A DNA stretch of 27,367 bases from positions 1 to 27,367 of the forward strand of contig JAFGWS010000092.1 of assembly GCA_016937035.1 (NCBI GenBank), given 5' to 3'. The stretch is from Pontiellaceae bacterium (GTDB lineage: Bacteria; Verrucomicrobiota; Kiritimatiellia; Kiritimatiellales; Pontiellaceae). Positions 1 to 6,492 of this stretch are shown here, piece by piece (position 1 is the stretch's first letter; each line of letters begins with the position of its first letter). A program made the translations under genes and the position numbers. Under the pieces are notes generated by a model. It saw only the letters and a list, made by a program, of their open reading frames with translations. It was not told the DNA's origin and ran no database searches.

Positions 1-46
1 CGATACCGGCAGCTACGGCCGCCGCAAATACGAATTGCTTCTTCAT
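1..46 (-). CDS. N-terminus of an exported protein (partial, cut by window edge)
   Basis: Only the first 15 codons are inside the window; they read MKKQFVFAAAVAAGI. This is the positively charged n-region and hydrophobic start of a Sec signal peptide, so the product is probably exported. A GGAG ribosome binding site at 57-60 is 10 nt upstream of the chosen ATG (44-46). An in-frame ATG at 53-55 would add three residues but sits directly against the GGAG, so it is less likely. The function cannot be inferred from this fragment. Confidence 0.6.
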   Translation of the reverse strand, partial: MKKQFVFAAAVAAGI

Positions 47-347
47 CCTATTCATTCTCCTTTTGGTTTCCAACAAACAAAGGCGGTATCCCGCGAATGC
101 GAAAAATGGTTGTCCAAAGGGTGGATCCGGAGGCTCTTACATTTTATTCCTGCCGATTTCCTAATCCGCTGAAGCTCAAAAAGGGATTGGGTTCAGATTT
201 TGTTCAGTTCGCCCCAGCAGATTATTTCCCTTTGGACGCCGCTTATTTGGCAGCACCCGTGTTTGGGAATAATTAGAAGGTGTTACGGATGCCGTTGGGT
301 TTCTGTGAGCGATAAACTAGCTCATCATTTGCACAGCATGAGCGTAC
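47..347. other. Intergenic stretch without a recognisable gene
   Basis: This is the upstream region of the partial exported-protein gene. I see no convincing coding frame, tRNA or strong hairpin here. It presumably contains the promoter of the leftward gene, but no -35/-10 pair stands out. It leads directly into the heptamer repeat that begins at 348. Confidence 0.4.
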
Positions 348-396
348 CGATTGTCGATTGCCGATTTTCGATTGCCGATTGGCGATTGGCGATTTA
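348..396. repeat. Heptamer tandem repeat, seven units of CGATTNN
   Basis: Seven consecutive 7-nt units fill this stretch without a break: CGATTGT, CGATTGC, CGATTTT, CGATTGC, CGATTGG, CGATTGG, CGATTTA. The first five bases are invariant and the last two vary. The period of seven means every reading frame is visited, and a translation repeats every seven residues, so any open frame across it is an artefact. Two other heptamer repeats with different units are at 3552-3586 and 27249-27283. Confidence 0.85.
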
Positions 397-572
397 ATTC
401 CGGAAAAACACCTGCTGCGCTCAAGACACCAAGAACTCAGCACCTCGCGTGATTCGTGAGATTGATCGCTAATCACTCTCAATCATATGTTTATTTGGAT
501 TGCGGCTATGCCACACCAAGCATTCCGTTGTTGCAATTACAAATCCTGAACAAACGATAATGGAGGAATTCG
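397..572. other. Intergenic DNA between heptamer repeat and GNAT-like stub
   Basis: No gene is supported here. On the minus strand, about 420-475 is a simple, word-like sequence (for example GGTGTCT next to AGTTCTT) resembling low-complexity intergenic filler. The last part, about 555-572, carries the ribosome binding site of the truncated reading frame that starts at 573. Confidence 0.35.
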
Positions 573-617
573 ATGAATGCAGATTACACCATCCGAACTC
601 TGCGCCGAGCAGAATAG
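573..617 (+). pseudogene. Truncated start of a GNAT-like acetyltransferase gene
   Basis: An ATG at 573 follows a strong GGAGG ribosome binding site with ideal spacing (563-567). The frame reads MNADYTIRTLRRAE and then hits TAG at 615. The sequence x-YTIR-x-L-x-RAE resembles the N-terminal first beta strand and helix of GNAT-family N-acetyltransferases, which often begin with ITIRPL-x-RAEL. The rest of the gene is missing, because the end of the HAD phosphatase gene on the other strand begins 8 nt later. I read this as a deletion scar that kept only the initiation region. The family call rests on 14 residues and is tentative. Confidence 0.4.
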
Positions 618-624
618 GCAGGCT

Positions 625-1278
625 CTACCCGGTAAAAAATTGGGACAATTCAGCGAACGACGCAAAATAGTGATCGGGTTTAAAGCCGCGTTCTTCACCG
701 AAGCCGTAGCACACAAACGCGCTTTTTACACCGGCGTTTCGGGCGACGGAGAGGTCGGTGTAGTGATCGCCCACCATCCAGACTCTTTCCAGCGGAACGC
801 CCGCAAGTTCGGCGCATCGGAAAATACCCTCCGGCTCCGGCTTGAGCTGTGCAATATCGCCGCCGCCGATGATCGCAGCAAACAGATGATCGAGCGCAAA
901 GTGCTTCAAAATTTCGCGACTGGGATCGCCCGGCTTATTGGTCAGCACGGCCAACTGATGCCCGGCGTTTTTCAGGCGCTGAAGACCTTCGGCCACGCCC
1001 GGATAGAGCGTGGTGTGTACGGTTAGATTTTCTCGGTAATATTGCTCATTAATTTCCAGCGCCTCGTCCAAATCAACGTCTGGGTCTTGAAGCGAACGCT
1101 CAACCAGCTTGCGCACGCCGTCGCCGACATAGCCGCCGATCACTTCCACCGGCAGCGGATCGAGACCATAATGCGCCCGCATATGATTGATGCCCTCCGC
1201 CAAATCTGCGCGGGAATCAATCAGCGTTCCGTCCAAATCAAAAATCAAAAGATAGGATTTCAGGTTCATTCCATCCAT
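625..1278 (-). CDS. gph: HAD-superfamily phosphatase, phosphoglycolate-phosphatase-like
   Basis: The product (217 aa) is a HAD hydrolase. HAD motif I is DLDGTLIDS near residues 14-22, with the nucleophile Asp and acid/base Asp. Motif II is the LTNK around residue 112, motif III the Lys in QLKPEP near 144, and motif IV the GDHYTDLSVARNAG stretch near 170. An alpha-helical cap of about 65 residues lies between motifs I and II, as in Gph/PgmB-type subfamily I enzymes. The expected reaction is hydrolysis of 2-phosphoglycolate or another small phosphomonoester in the cytoplasm. HAD substrate specificity is not readable from motifs alone. The ATG at 1276-1278 is preceded by AGGAG and GGAG; a second ATG at 1267-1269 is possible. 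It is monocistronic, with no close co-directional neighbour. Confidence 0.85.
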   Translation of the reverse strand: MDGMNLKSYLLIFDLDGTLIDSRADLAEGINHMRAHYGLDPLPVEVIGGYVGDGVRKLVERSLQDPDVDLDEALEINEQYYRENLTVHTTLYPGVAEGLQRLKNAGHQLAVLTNKPGDPSREILKHFALDHLFAAIIGGGDIAQLKPEPEGIFRCAELAGVPLERVWMVGDHYTDLSVARNAGVKSAFVCYGFGEERGFKPDHYFASFAELSQFFTG

Positions 1279-1537
1279 TCTGCTCCATCTCCTATTTTCC
1301 TCGCAACATCCAATGTCCGTTAAAACGTGAATCCACTACCCAGCGCTCCCGGCTTGGAGCCGTCAAAAACCTCTTCGTCTGGTTGTGCAGAAAATATCGT
1401 CTCAAAACAACCGCCATCTATACCGCCGTCAACATTACCCGGTTGCAGGCCGTTCATGCCCAATGCCATCCCCCGCCGAATAGGCTTCAAACCCAAACTC
1501 GGAAGCGCTATAAGGTCCACAGAAACAAAGAAAACGC
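1279..1537. other. Gene-poor spacer upstream of the HAD gene
   Basis: The ribosome binding site of the HAD gene lies at about 1280-1292. Two 7-nt units (GGACATT, GGATGTT on the minus strand, about 1306-1319) hint at another short heptamer repeat. On the minus strand a frame remains open from inside the opposite lipoprotein gene and ends at 1320. Its last 60 codons look protein-like (rich in Gly and Asp, ending in GFTF), so this may be the remnant of a gene's 3' end. I cannot assign it to any family and do not call it a gene. Confidence 0.3.
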
Positions 1538-1737
1538 ATGACCGCAACCATCCAGATGGAAGTAGACGAAACCACTGAGGGAATCTATACCGCTGCACCG
1601 TAGGAAGACCGCAATCGGCTTTCCGTGCTCTGGGGAGTACTCGTTCGCGAATATCAGGCCGCTCCTTCTGCACTGGGTGCCGACTGATGAACGAAATCGG
1701 CAAAAAAGCCGAGGAACGTGGACTAACCGCGAAGAAC
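1538..1737 (+). pseudogene. Decayed small antitoxin-like gene (stop plus frameshift)
   Basis: Three adjoining pieces read as one small protein if one stop and one frameshift are repaired. Piece one (1538-1603) starts MTATIQMEVDETTEGIY and ends at TAG. The same frame continues as EDRNRLSVLWGVLVREYQ until TGA at 1685-1687. A shifted frame then gives MNEIGKKAEERGLTAKN (from 1687). The pattern of an acidic N-terminus, a helix with a repeated L-x-x-L, and a C-terminal D/NEIG-x-KA-x-ERGLT is what I associate with short (70-80 aa) antitoxin-like proteins of PVC bacteria and cyanobacteria. No toxin gene follows; the next gene is an unrelated lipoprotein. The reconstruction is visible in the sequence, but the family name is inference. 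Confidence 0.45.
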
Positions 1738-1782
1738 TGCCATGGGCTCAGAATAATTGGAACAGCAGAGAGAAAGGTTATA

Positions 1783-2316
1783 ATGTTGAAGATCAGAATA
1801 CTGAGCCTCTTTTTGTTTATTGCATTATTTGGGTGTAAGTCACACTGCAACACACAAGACTCGATAATCATTAGCAATGGATTTCAACAAGCAAGTATAC
1901 CGATTCCAATGTCAGCCGAAACTCGCTTGCTAGAAGTAACGGATTTTATTGCGATAGACACTATTGAGTTGTTGGTTTACATAACCGGAGGCGATGAAGA
2001 GTATTTGGCAATTGACGGTCTGTTTGAACTAAGTAATGACGTTGTTACGTCTTCTGTTGTGTTGATTAAGAAATATGATGACGAGACATGGGATAAGGCC
2101 AAGGTGTGCTTGTTTGAGTCATATGTGGAGTATATCAATGAGGATGGCGTTTTGGAAGAAGCATTTATTCGTGACGCCCTTGACCTCTTTAACCTTCCTG
2201 GGATAGCCAGAGAAAAAGCTCTCAAAAATGTAGAAGAAATTTCTTCGGCGGAGGCTTTTCGGCTCGGCATGGTGATCAACGGTGGTGGATTCGATAATGA
2301 ACCCGCAGGTGAATAG
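1783..2316 (+). CDS. Orphan lipoprotein of unknown function
   Basis: The product (177 aa) begins MLKIRILSLFLFIALFGC, a lipoprotein signal peptide with lipobox LFGC and the acylated Cys at residue 18, so it is predicted to be membrane-anchored outside the cytoplasm. The mature part is acidic and shows no motif I recognise; it alternates short hydrophobic strands and acidic turns. The ATG at 1783 is preferred over the upstream in-frame ATG at 1687, because it is preceded by GAGAAAGG and restores a complete signal peptide. The longer frame only appends the antitoxin remnant. This is the only sizeable plus-strand gene here. It is clearly more AT-rich than its neighbours, suggesting recent acquisition. 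A bidirectional terminator lies downstream at 2476-2511. Confidence 0.7.
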   Translation: MLKIRILSLFLFIALFGCKSHCNTQDSIIISNGFQQASIPIPMSAETRLLEVTDFIAIDTIELLVYITGGDEEYLAIDGLFELSNDVVTSSVVLIKKYDDETWDKAKVCLFESYVEYINEDGVLEEAFIRDALDLFNLPGIAREKALKNVEEISSAEAFRLGMVINGGGFDNEPAGE

Positions 2317-2475
2317 AGCTCGGGTGCTGTATACGGAAAAAAGTCGGAGGACCAAATCAGCACAGAAGATGAACAAAAACGCGGAGTTTGAAGAGGAAAT
2401 TCTGGACTGAGCTGCGATTTTCAACCGCGAATGAAACGATCATTGAGCAGAATAAACTCCTCTGCGGAAAAGCTC

Positions 2476-2511
2476 AAAAGGCGGAATCACTCGATTCCGC
2501 CTTTTCTTTTT
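2476..2511. terminator. Bidirectional intrinsic terminator
   Basis: A perfect 9-bp stem, GGCGGAATC (2480-2488) and GATTCCGCC (2493-2501), encloses the loop ACTC. On the plus strand it is followed by TTTTCTTTTT, and on the minus strand by TTTT. It lies between two convergent genes, the plus-strand lipoprotein and the minus-strand argF, so it can end both transcripts. Confidence 0.9.
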
Positions 2512-2566
2512 GGGGTGCGTCAGCGCGTTTGTTTCTATTCCGAACTTCCTGCCGAACGGGCACACC

Positions 2567-2582
2567 GGAGCAGGGATGCTCC
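2567..2582. repeat. Short hairpin downstream of argF
   Basis: GGAGCA and TGCTCC pair around a GGGA loop just past the argF stop codon. There is no T-tract on either side, so it is not an intrinsic terminator by itself. It could protect the 3' end of the mRNA or be a copy of a dispersed palindromic repeat. Confidence 0.4.
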
Positions 2583-2595
2583 GTCTACAAAAATT

Positions 2596-3528
2596 CTATA
2601 CTGCGTTGCACAACGTCAGAATGACCGCCTTCTGGGCGTGCAGCCGATTTTCTGCTTCGTCAAAGACGATCGACTGCGGACCGTCGATGACTTCTGCGGT
2701 CTGTTCGCAGCCGCGGATCGCGGGCAGGCAGTTCATGAATACCGCATCGGGCTTCGCATGCGCCATCAGTTCGCTGTTGACCTGATACGGCATAAATTTG
2801 GCAATTCTCTCGGCTTCCTGATCCTTGGGAATATGATAGCTCATCCAGGAATCGGTATAGACCACGTCGGCATCCTTAATGGCTTCCACCGGATCATCGG
2901 TCACAAAAACGGATCCGCCGGATTCCGCCGCAAAGCGCTCGCAGTCGGCGAGCACATCCGCCCGCGGAGAATACTCCGCGCCCGCCGGCGAGCCGACCGA
3001 AACGTGCATCCCCATTTTGGTTCCGCCGAACATCAGCGAATGCGTCACATTGTTAAAGCCATCACCCAGATAAGCCAGCTTCAGTCCTGCAAGCCTGCCC
3101 TTCTTCTCCTCAATCGCCTGAAGGTCGGCCAGAATCTGGCAGGGGTGGCTGTCGTCCGTCAGCGCATTAATCACGGGAACGGTGGCATATTGAGCCATCT
3201 CCAGCAGATCGCTGTGTTTGAAGAGCCGCGCCATAATGACGTCCACAAAGCGCGACGCGGTTTTAACGGAATCGCTGATCGATTCCTTGCCGCTGCCCAT
3301 CGGCGAATTACCGGTGTGGTAATAAATCGCGTGGCCGCCCATCTGACACATGCCTGCTTCAAACGACAAGCGGGTACGCAGGCTCGGCTTTTCAAAGATC
3401 ATCAGCAACGTCTTACGATGCATTGCATTTTCATATTTACGCGGATCCGTCTTCACCTCTTTGGCCAGATCCAGTACCTGCCGAATTTTTTCAGCGCTCC
3501 ATTGGTTGAGCGAAATTAAATGTTCCAT
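2596..3528 (-). CDS. argF: Ornithine carbamoyltransferase
   Basis: The product (310 aa) belongs to the aspartate/ornithine transcarbamylase family and should make citrulline from carbamoyl phosphate and ornithine for arginine synthesis. The carbamoyl-phosphate loop is KPSLRTRLSFE near residue 45 (usually STRTR), DSHPCQILADLQ near 125 is the OTC-type HPCQ motif, and GDGFNNVTHSL near 150 matches the usual GDGNNVxxSL. The catalytic Cys lies in MNCLPAIRG near residue 265, where HCLP is usual. The ornithine-binding loop usually reads W-x-SMG; here it is WMSYH followed by IPKDQEAERI. The ATG at 3528 follows GAGGA and gives the typical MEHLISL start; an upstream in-frame ATG at 3555 lies in the repeat and is rejected. 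It lies 59 nt downstream of pyrB and is probably cotranscribed. Confidence 0.9.
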   Translation of the reverse strand: MEHLISLNQWSAEKIRQVLDLAKEVKTDPRKYENAMHRKTLLMIFEKPSLRTRLSFEAGMCQMGGHAIYYHTGNSPMGSGKESISDSVKTASRFVDVIMARLFKHSDLLEMAQYATVPVINALTDDSHPCQILADLQAIEEKKGRLAGLKLAYLGDGFNNVTHSLMFGGTKMGMHVSVGSPAGAEYSPRADVLADCERFAAESGGSVFVTDDPVEAIKDADVVYTDSWMSYHIPKDQEAERIAKFMPYQVNSELMAHAKPDAVFMNCLPAIRGCEQTAEVIDGPQSIVFDEAENRLHAQKAVILTLCNAV

Positions 3529-3551
3529 AGCTGTTCCTCGTCCTAAATACA

Positions 3552-3586
3552 CCATTTCAAATTTCAGTTTTCAGGTTTCAAATTTC
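3552..3586. repeat. Heptamer tandem repeat in the pyrB-argF spacer
   Basis: Five 7-nt units follow each other on the plus strand: CCATTTC, AAATTTC, AGTTTTC, AGGTTTC, AAATTTC, that is NNNTTTC. They occupy most of the 59-nt spacer between the pyrB stop and the argF start. The period equals that of the 348-396 repeat, but the unit is unrelated. Confidence 0.8.
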
Positions 3587-3587
3587 C

Positions 3588-4673
3588 TTAAGCTTCCGGT
3601 TTATAATCGTCATAATGCTGGTTGACCTCATCCTCACGGCCGAAGGTTGAAAGGATCAGCGCGGCACGAATCCACATCCCGTTCCGCATCTGCCGCCAAT
3701 ACACCGCCCGCGGCTCATTATCGATCTCTGTGCTGATTTCATTCCGCCGCGGCAGCGGATGCATAATCACCGCCGTATCCTTCAGAATATCCATATGTTC
3801 CGCACCGATCTGATACTCCGACACATCCGTCGTACGCGCTTCGCCCTCGGCATCCCACTCATCCTGAATACGCGTCATATAAACCGCATCCGCAACGGGG
3901 ATGACCGACGCAAAATCCTGTGTAACCACATACTTTGTGCCCGCCTGATCCAGCAAATCCAAAATATCCTGCCCGATCTGGAGCTGCTCCGGAGCAACAA
4001 AATAAAGCGTCATATCTTTATACAGCGTCAACATCCAGGCCAGCGAACGCACCGTACGGCCCCGCATCAGATCGCCCACAAACGCCACATGCTTCCCGTC
4101 AATCCCGCCGATCTTTTCAAAGCTCCGCTGCAGCGTATAAATATCGAGCAGCGCCTGCGTTGGATGCTGATCCGAACCGGAGCCTGCATTCAGCACCGGA
4201 ATCGCTCGATTGGTATGCGCCATCATCCACGCCACACGCTCCGCAAAACCACCCACCGGATGGCGCATAATAATCATATCCGCATACGAACTGAACGTCC
4301 GCAGCGTATCTTCGGGCGACTCGCCCTTGACCTCGCTCGACGTCTTTGTATCGCGCACGTCCATGGTATCGAGCCCCAGAATCTGACAGGCCGCGTCGAA
4401 CGAAAGATAGGTGCGCGACGACGGCTGCGCGAAATAGAGCATTGCTCGTTTATCCGACAGGAGCGTCTTCAGAAAATTGGCACCGTCCCGCCGTTTATTA
4501 ATGCGCTTTATCTTTGTCGCCAGCGCACAGAGCTGCTCCAGCTGCTCGCGCGAAAACTGCTGCGCAATCAGCGTATGTCTCGGCTCGGACTGAAAATATT
4601 CGCCCTTTTCCTTCAGCGTCAGCTGTTTAAAATCCCGCCACGAGATCTGACTCAAATTCTTTTCATCTATCAT
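3588..4673 (-). CDS. pyrB: Aspartate carbamoyltransferase catalytic chain
   Basis: The product (361 aa) should form carbamoyl-aspartate, the committed step of pyrimidine synthesis. The carbamoyl-phosphate loop is QPSSRTYLSFDAA near residue 80; STRTR is canonical, so the last Arg is replaced by Tyr. DQHPTQALLD (near 168), GDLMRGRTVRSL (near 197) and HPLPRRNEI (near 308) are all ATCase hallmarks. About 40 residues precede the normal start of the fold, longer than the 305-310 aa enteric enzyme, and the protein seems to belong to a divergent ATCase class. No pyrI regulatory chain is adjacent. The ATG follows AGGAG with good spacing. The gene heads a pyrB-argF pair of paralogous carbamoyl-phosphate consumers. 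Confidence 0.9.
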   Translation of the reverse strand: MIDEKNLSQISWRDFKQLTLKEKGEYFQSEPRHTLIAQQFSREQLEQLCALATKIKRINKRRDGANFLKTLLSDKRAMLYFAQPSSRTYLSFDAACQILGLDTMDVRDTKTSSEVKGESPEDTLRTFSSYADMIIMRHPVGGFAERVAWMMAHTNRAIPVLNAGSGSDQHPTQALLDIYTLQRSFEKIGGIDGKHVAFVGDLMRGRTVRSLAWMLTLYKDMTLYFVAPEQLQIGQDILDLLDQAGTKYVVTQDFASVIPVADAVYMTRIQDEWDAEGEARTTDVSEYQIGAEHMDILKDTAVIMHPLPRRNEISTEIDNEPRAVYWRQMRNGMWIRAALILSTFGREDEVNQHYDDYKPEA

Positions 4674-4783
4674 TCCGTCAACTCCTGTATGAGTGATGGG
4701 TTAATAATAACGAGATAAACCTCGAAGTCCAGCATCCTCTGGTCAACGATAATTTACCAAGAAGCAGAACGACTCGAAACGGC

Positions 4784-5119
4784 TCAGCCGAAGGTTGAGC
4801 TGTTCCAGCCCCAGTGATCGCGCTCGAAAGATTGGAACGTCACGTAAACGCGCGCACCGGGAATGTCCAGTCGACGTTCCAGCAGCGCACAGATTCGTTT
4901 CGTCAGCGCACCGTTCACCTCGCGGCTCAGTCCGCCGATGCCCTTGACTTCGACGTAGGCGGCATCGCCCGCGCTGCCGGACATCATCAGCTCAGCGGCC
5001 TGCGCAACGACCATCACATACTGTTCCGGTTTCCCCATGGTTTCCGCCGCAGCGGCCGACAGTTCGCCCAAGAGTTCGGGCGAAACCTTCTGTGTACAAC
5101 TCAGCTTAATCAACGGCAT
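4784..5119 (-). CDS. MIF-family tautomerase (phenylpyruvate/MIF-like)
   Basis: The product (111 aa) matches the macrophage migration inhibitory factor branch of the tautomerase superfamily in length and ends. Pro follows the initiator Met (MPLIKLSC), giving the catalytic N-terminal Pro1 after Met removal. GKPEQYVMV near residue 29 and the C-terminal HWGWNSSTFG closely match the GKPPQYIAV and GWNNSTFA stretches of MIF. The protein should be a cytosolic trimer that tautomerises enol/keto pyruvates such as phenylpyruvate; the physiological substrate in bacteria is generally unknown. It lies 24 nt after the HExxH lipoprotein gene and is probably the last gene of the accBC-asp23-amaP operon. Confidence 0.87.
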   Translation of the reverse strand: MPLIKLSCTQKVSPELLGELSAAAAETMGKPEQYVMVVAQAAELMMSGSAGDAAYVEVKGIGGLSREVNGALTKRICALLERRLDIPGARVYVTFQSFERDHWGWNSSTFG

Positions 5120-5143
5120 CTCCGCCTCCTTCGCTTTATTTTC

Positions 5144-5908
5144 TCACTCGACTCCTGCAGGAACCGTAAAATCGTACAGCTTGCGCTTTTCCTTTGCCAG
5201 ACGCTTTGCATAGGGTTTGATAATCGCCAGCGCTTCGCGTTGATCCGCCGAAGGGAGTGAAGCGATCCATGCATCGATATCAATCCGCTGCCACTCCTCA
5301 CCGCTTCGGTTAGGAGCAACAAAATGAATGATCGATGGATATGCTGCTGGGAACGCTTCCTTCAGCGCTTTCATCATGCGGTACGAGAGTGCATACGGCT
5401 CCCGCTCGTCGGCCTCGAAAACAGAACGCAGTGGACTCCAGTCGATCCCCCGCGCTTCACACACCTCCTCGGAAAAGAGGGTTGCAATTCCTTCCATATA
5501 CCAATCGGTGATACGCGGATTGAGCAAATGGGTGCACTCATGGGCTAAAAAGGCGAAGTAGTCCGGGTCATCGGGGCCCATTCCCATATAGATTACGTAA
5601 AGCCCTGCGGTCGCATCCTGACACTCGGTAAGCGAAAAATCTTCCCTCACCCGATAGTTGCTGAACTCCTCGCTCTTGCGGGATCTGCGCAGCAACACCT
5701 GCTGAACCCGGTGCACCGGCTCGCCGAACTCGTCCACCGCCTGTTTCAGCACATCCGCAACAAACGAATGAGAAGCCGGATCATGAATGGGTTGATAGAC
5801 TTCGTACCAGGCTCCGGCAGGGGTTAAAACGCTGCTACAACCCGCCAGAAAAAGGCACAAAAAAAGAAGGAGTCCCGCCCTGCGAGCTCCTTCTTTTCTA
5901 AAAACCAT
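5144..5908 (-). CDS. Lipoprotein with HExxH zinc-metallopeptidase motif
   Basis: The product (254 aa from the chosen start) has a signal peptide ending in the lipobox LAGC (Cys24), so it is probably a lipid-anchored periplasmic or outer-membrane protein. The motif H123-E-C-T-H127 is followed 12 residues later by WYMEG with Glu139, the arrangement of gluzincin peptidases of the MA clan, where the third zinc ligand is Glu. The rest shows no known domain. The ATG at 5908 has GGAG 10 nt upstream; an in-frame ATG at 5917 lies 1 nt from the same GGAG and is less likely. Its neighbours are amaP-like (upstream, 17 nt away) and a MIF tautomerase (downstream), so a role in envelope maintenance is plausible but unproven. 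Confidence 0.7.
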   Translation of the reverse strand: MVFRKEGARRAGLLLFLCLFLAGCSSVLTPAGAWYEVYQPIHDPASHSFVADVLKQAVDEFGEPVHRVQQVLLRRSRKSEEFSNYRVREDFSLTECQDATAGLYVIYMGMGPDDPDYFAFLAHECTHLLNPRITDWYMEGIATLFSEEVCEARGIDWSPLRSVFEADEREPYALSYRMMKALKEAFPAAYPSIIHFVAPNRSGEEWQRIDIDAWIASLPSADQREALAIIKPYAKRLAKEKRKLYDFTVPAGVE

Positions 5909-5925
5909 CGAATCCATTCTCCGCC

Positions 5926-6486
5926 CTAACTCGCGGTCGCCGCATCCTGTTTGGATTCCTTAGACGCGCGCGATTCGTCAACAATTTCCTTCACCCGAAC
6001 CGTAATCGTTCCGAGGTCTTCCAAGCCCAACGATTCACGAACCCCTTCACGGATGCGCTGCTGCATCAATTGCGAGAGCTCAGGAATTTTATTTCCAGCC
6101 CGAACGGACACCATGGCCAGCAGATCAATCCCGCCGCCGCGACGCGAAAGCAGCTTGGTTTCAATCTGCTTCACCGCCGCAAACTCATGTCCGATCCGCT
6201 CAATAAAATCCTGAACTGCACGGGTACTGATTCCAACAGAACCGCCCTCGGATTGGTAATCAATAAAAACGTCTCTGGATTTACGCAGACCGCCCAGCAG
6301 GCGCAAAGCAACCGCCAAAACCAGAAGGGCTCCGAGAGTGGTCGCAAAGAAAGGTTGCGCCAGCAACTGCAGCATGCGGTCGCCGAGCTCTCTATTGAAC
6401 TGGCTGCCATAAATCAGCCCGCCGCCGATCAGGAAGAGCAGCGACAACACAACCACTTCACCAAAATGAAACGGACGTCTGTTCAT
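5926..6486 (-). CDS. amaP: AmaP-like membrane anchor for Asp23
   Basis: The product (186 aa) has two transmembrane segments near residues 10-27 and 45-65. A soluble domain follows with the Asp23-type pattern: VxIST-x-AVQDFIERIGHE, a central VSVRAGNKIPEL, and a final TITVRVKEIV. Two N-terminal helices plus an Asp23-like domain is the layout of AmaP, the alkaline-shock membrane anchor that tethers Asp23 to the membrane in staphylococci. It starts 6 nt after the stop of the Asp23 gene, with GAGGAG at the end of that gene as ribosome binding site. The assignment is by architecture and neighbourhood; sequence identity to the staphylococcal protein is probably low. Confidence 0.75.
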   Translation of the reverse strand: MNRRPFHFGEVVVLSLLFLIGGGLIYGSQFNRELGDRMLQLLAQPFFATTLGALLVLAVALRLLGGLRKSRDVFIDYQSEGGSVGISTRAVQDFIERIGHEFAAVKQIETKLLSRRGGGIDLLAMVSVRAGNKIPELSQLMQQRIREGVRESLGLEDLGTITVRVKEIVDESRASKESKQDAATAS

Positions 6487-6492
6487 GGTTTT

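Noticed and set aside
200..482. Open frames on both strands across the heptamer repeat
   Set aside because: The translation reflects the 7-nt repeat (a cycle of seven residues) and not a protein.
1320..1877. 185-aa open frame on the minus strand
   Set aside because: It covers the antitoxin remnant and the lipoprotein start on the opposite strand, has no ribosome binding site, and has a low-complexity middle. Only its last 60 codons look protein-like, which I noted as a possible remnant.
2431..3519. 362-aa open frame on the plus strand
   Set aside because: It is the antisense shadow of argF, which has clear family motifs; the frame also crosses the terminator.
3759..4718. 319-aa open frame on the plus strand
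   Set aside because: It is antisense to pyrB and His/Arg-rich in the manner of shadow frames in GC-rich genes.
4770..4790. Small hairpin at the end of the MIF gene as a terminator
   Set aside because: The stem (CGGC/GCCG) has only four pairs, includes the stop codon, and is not followed by a T-tract.
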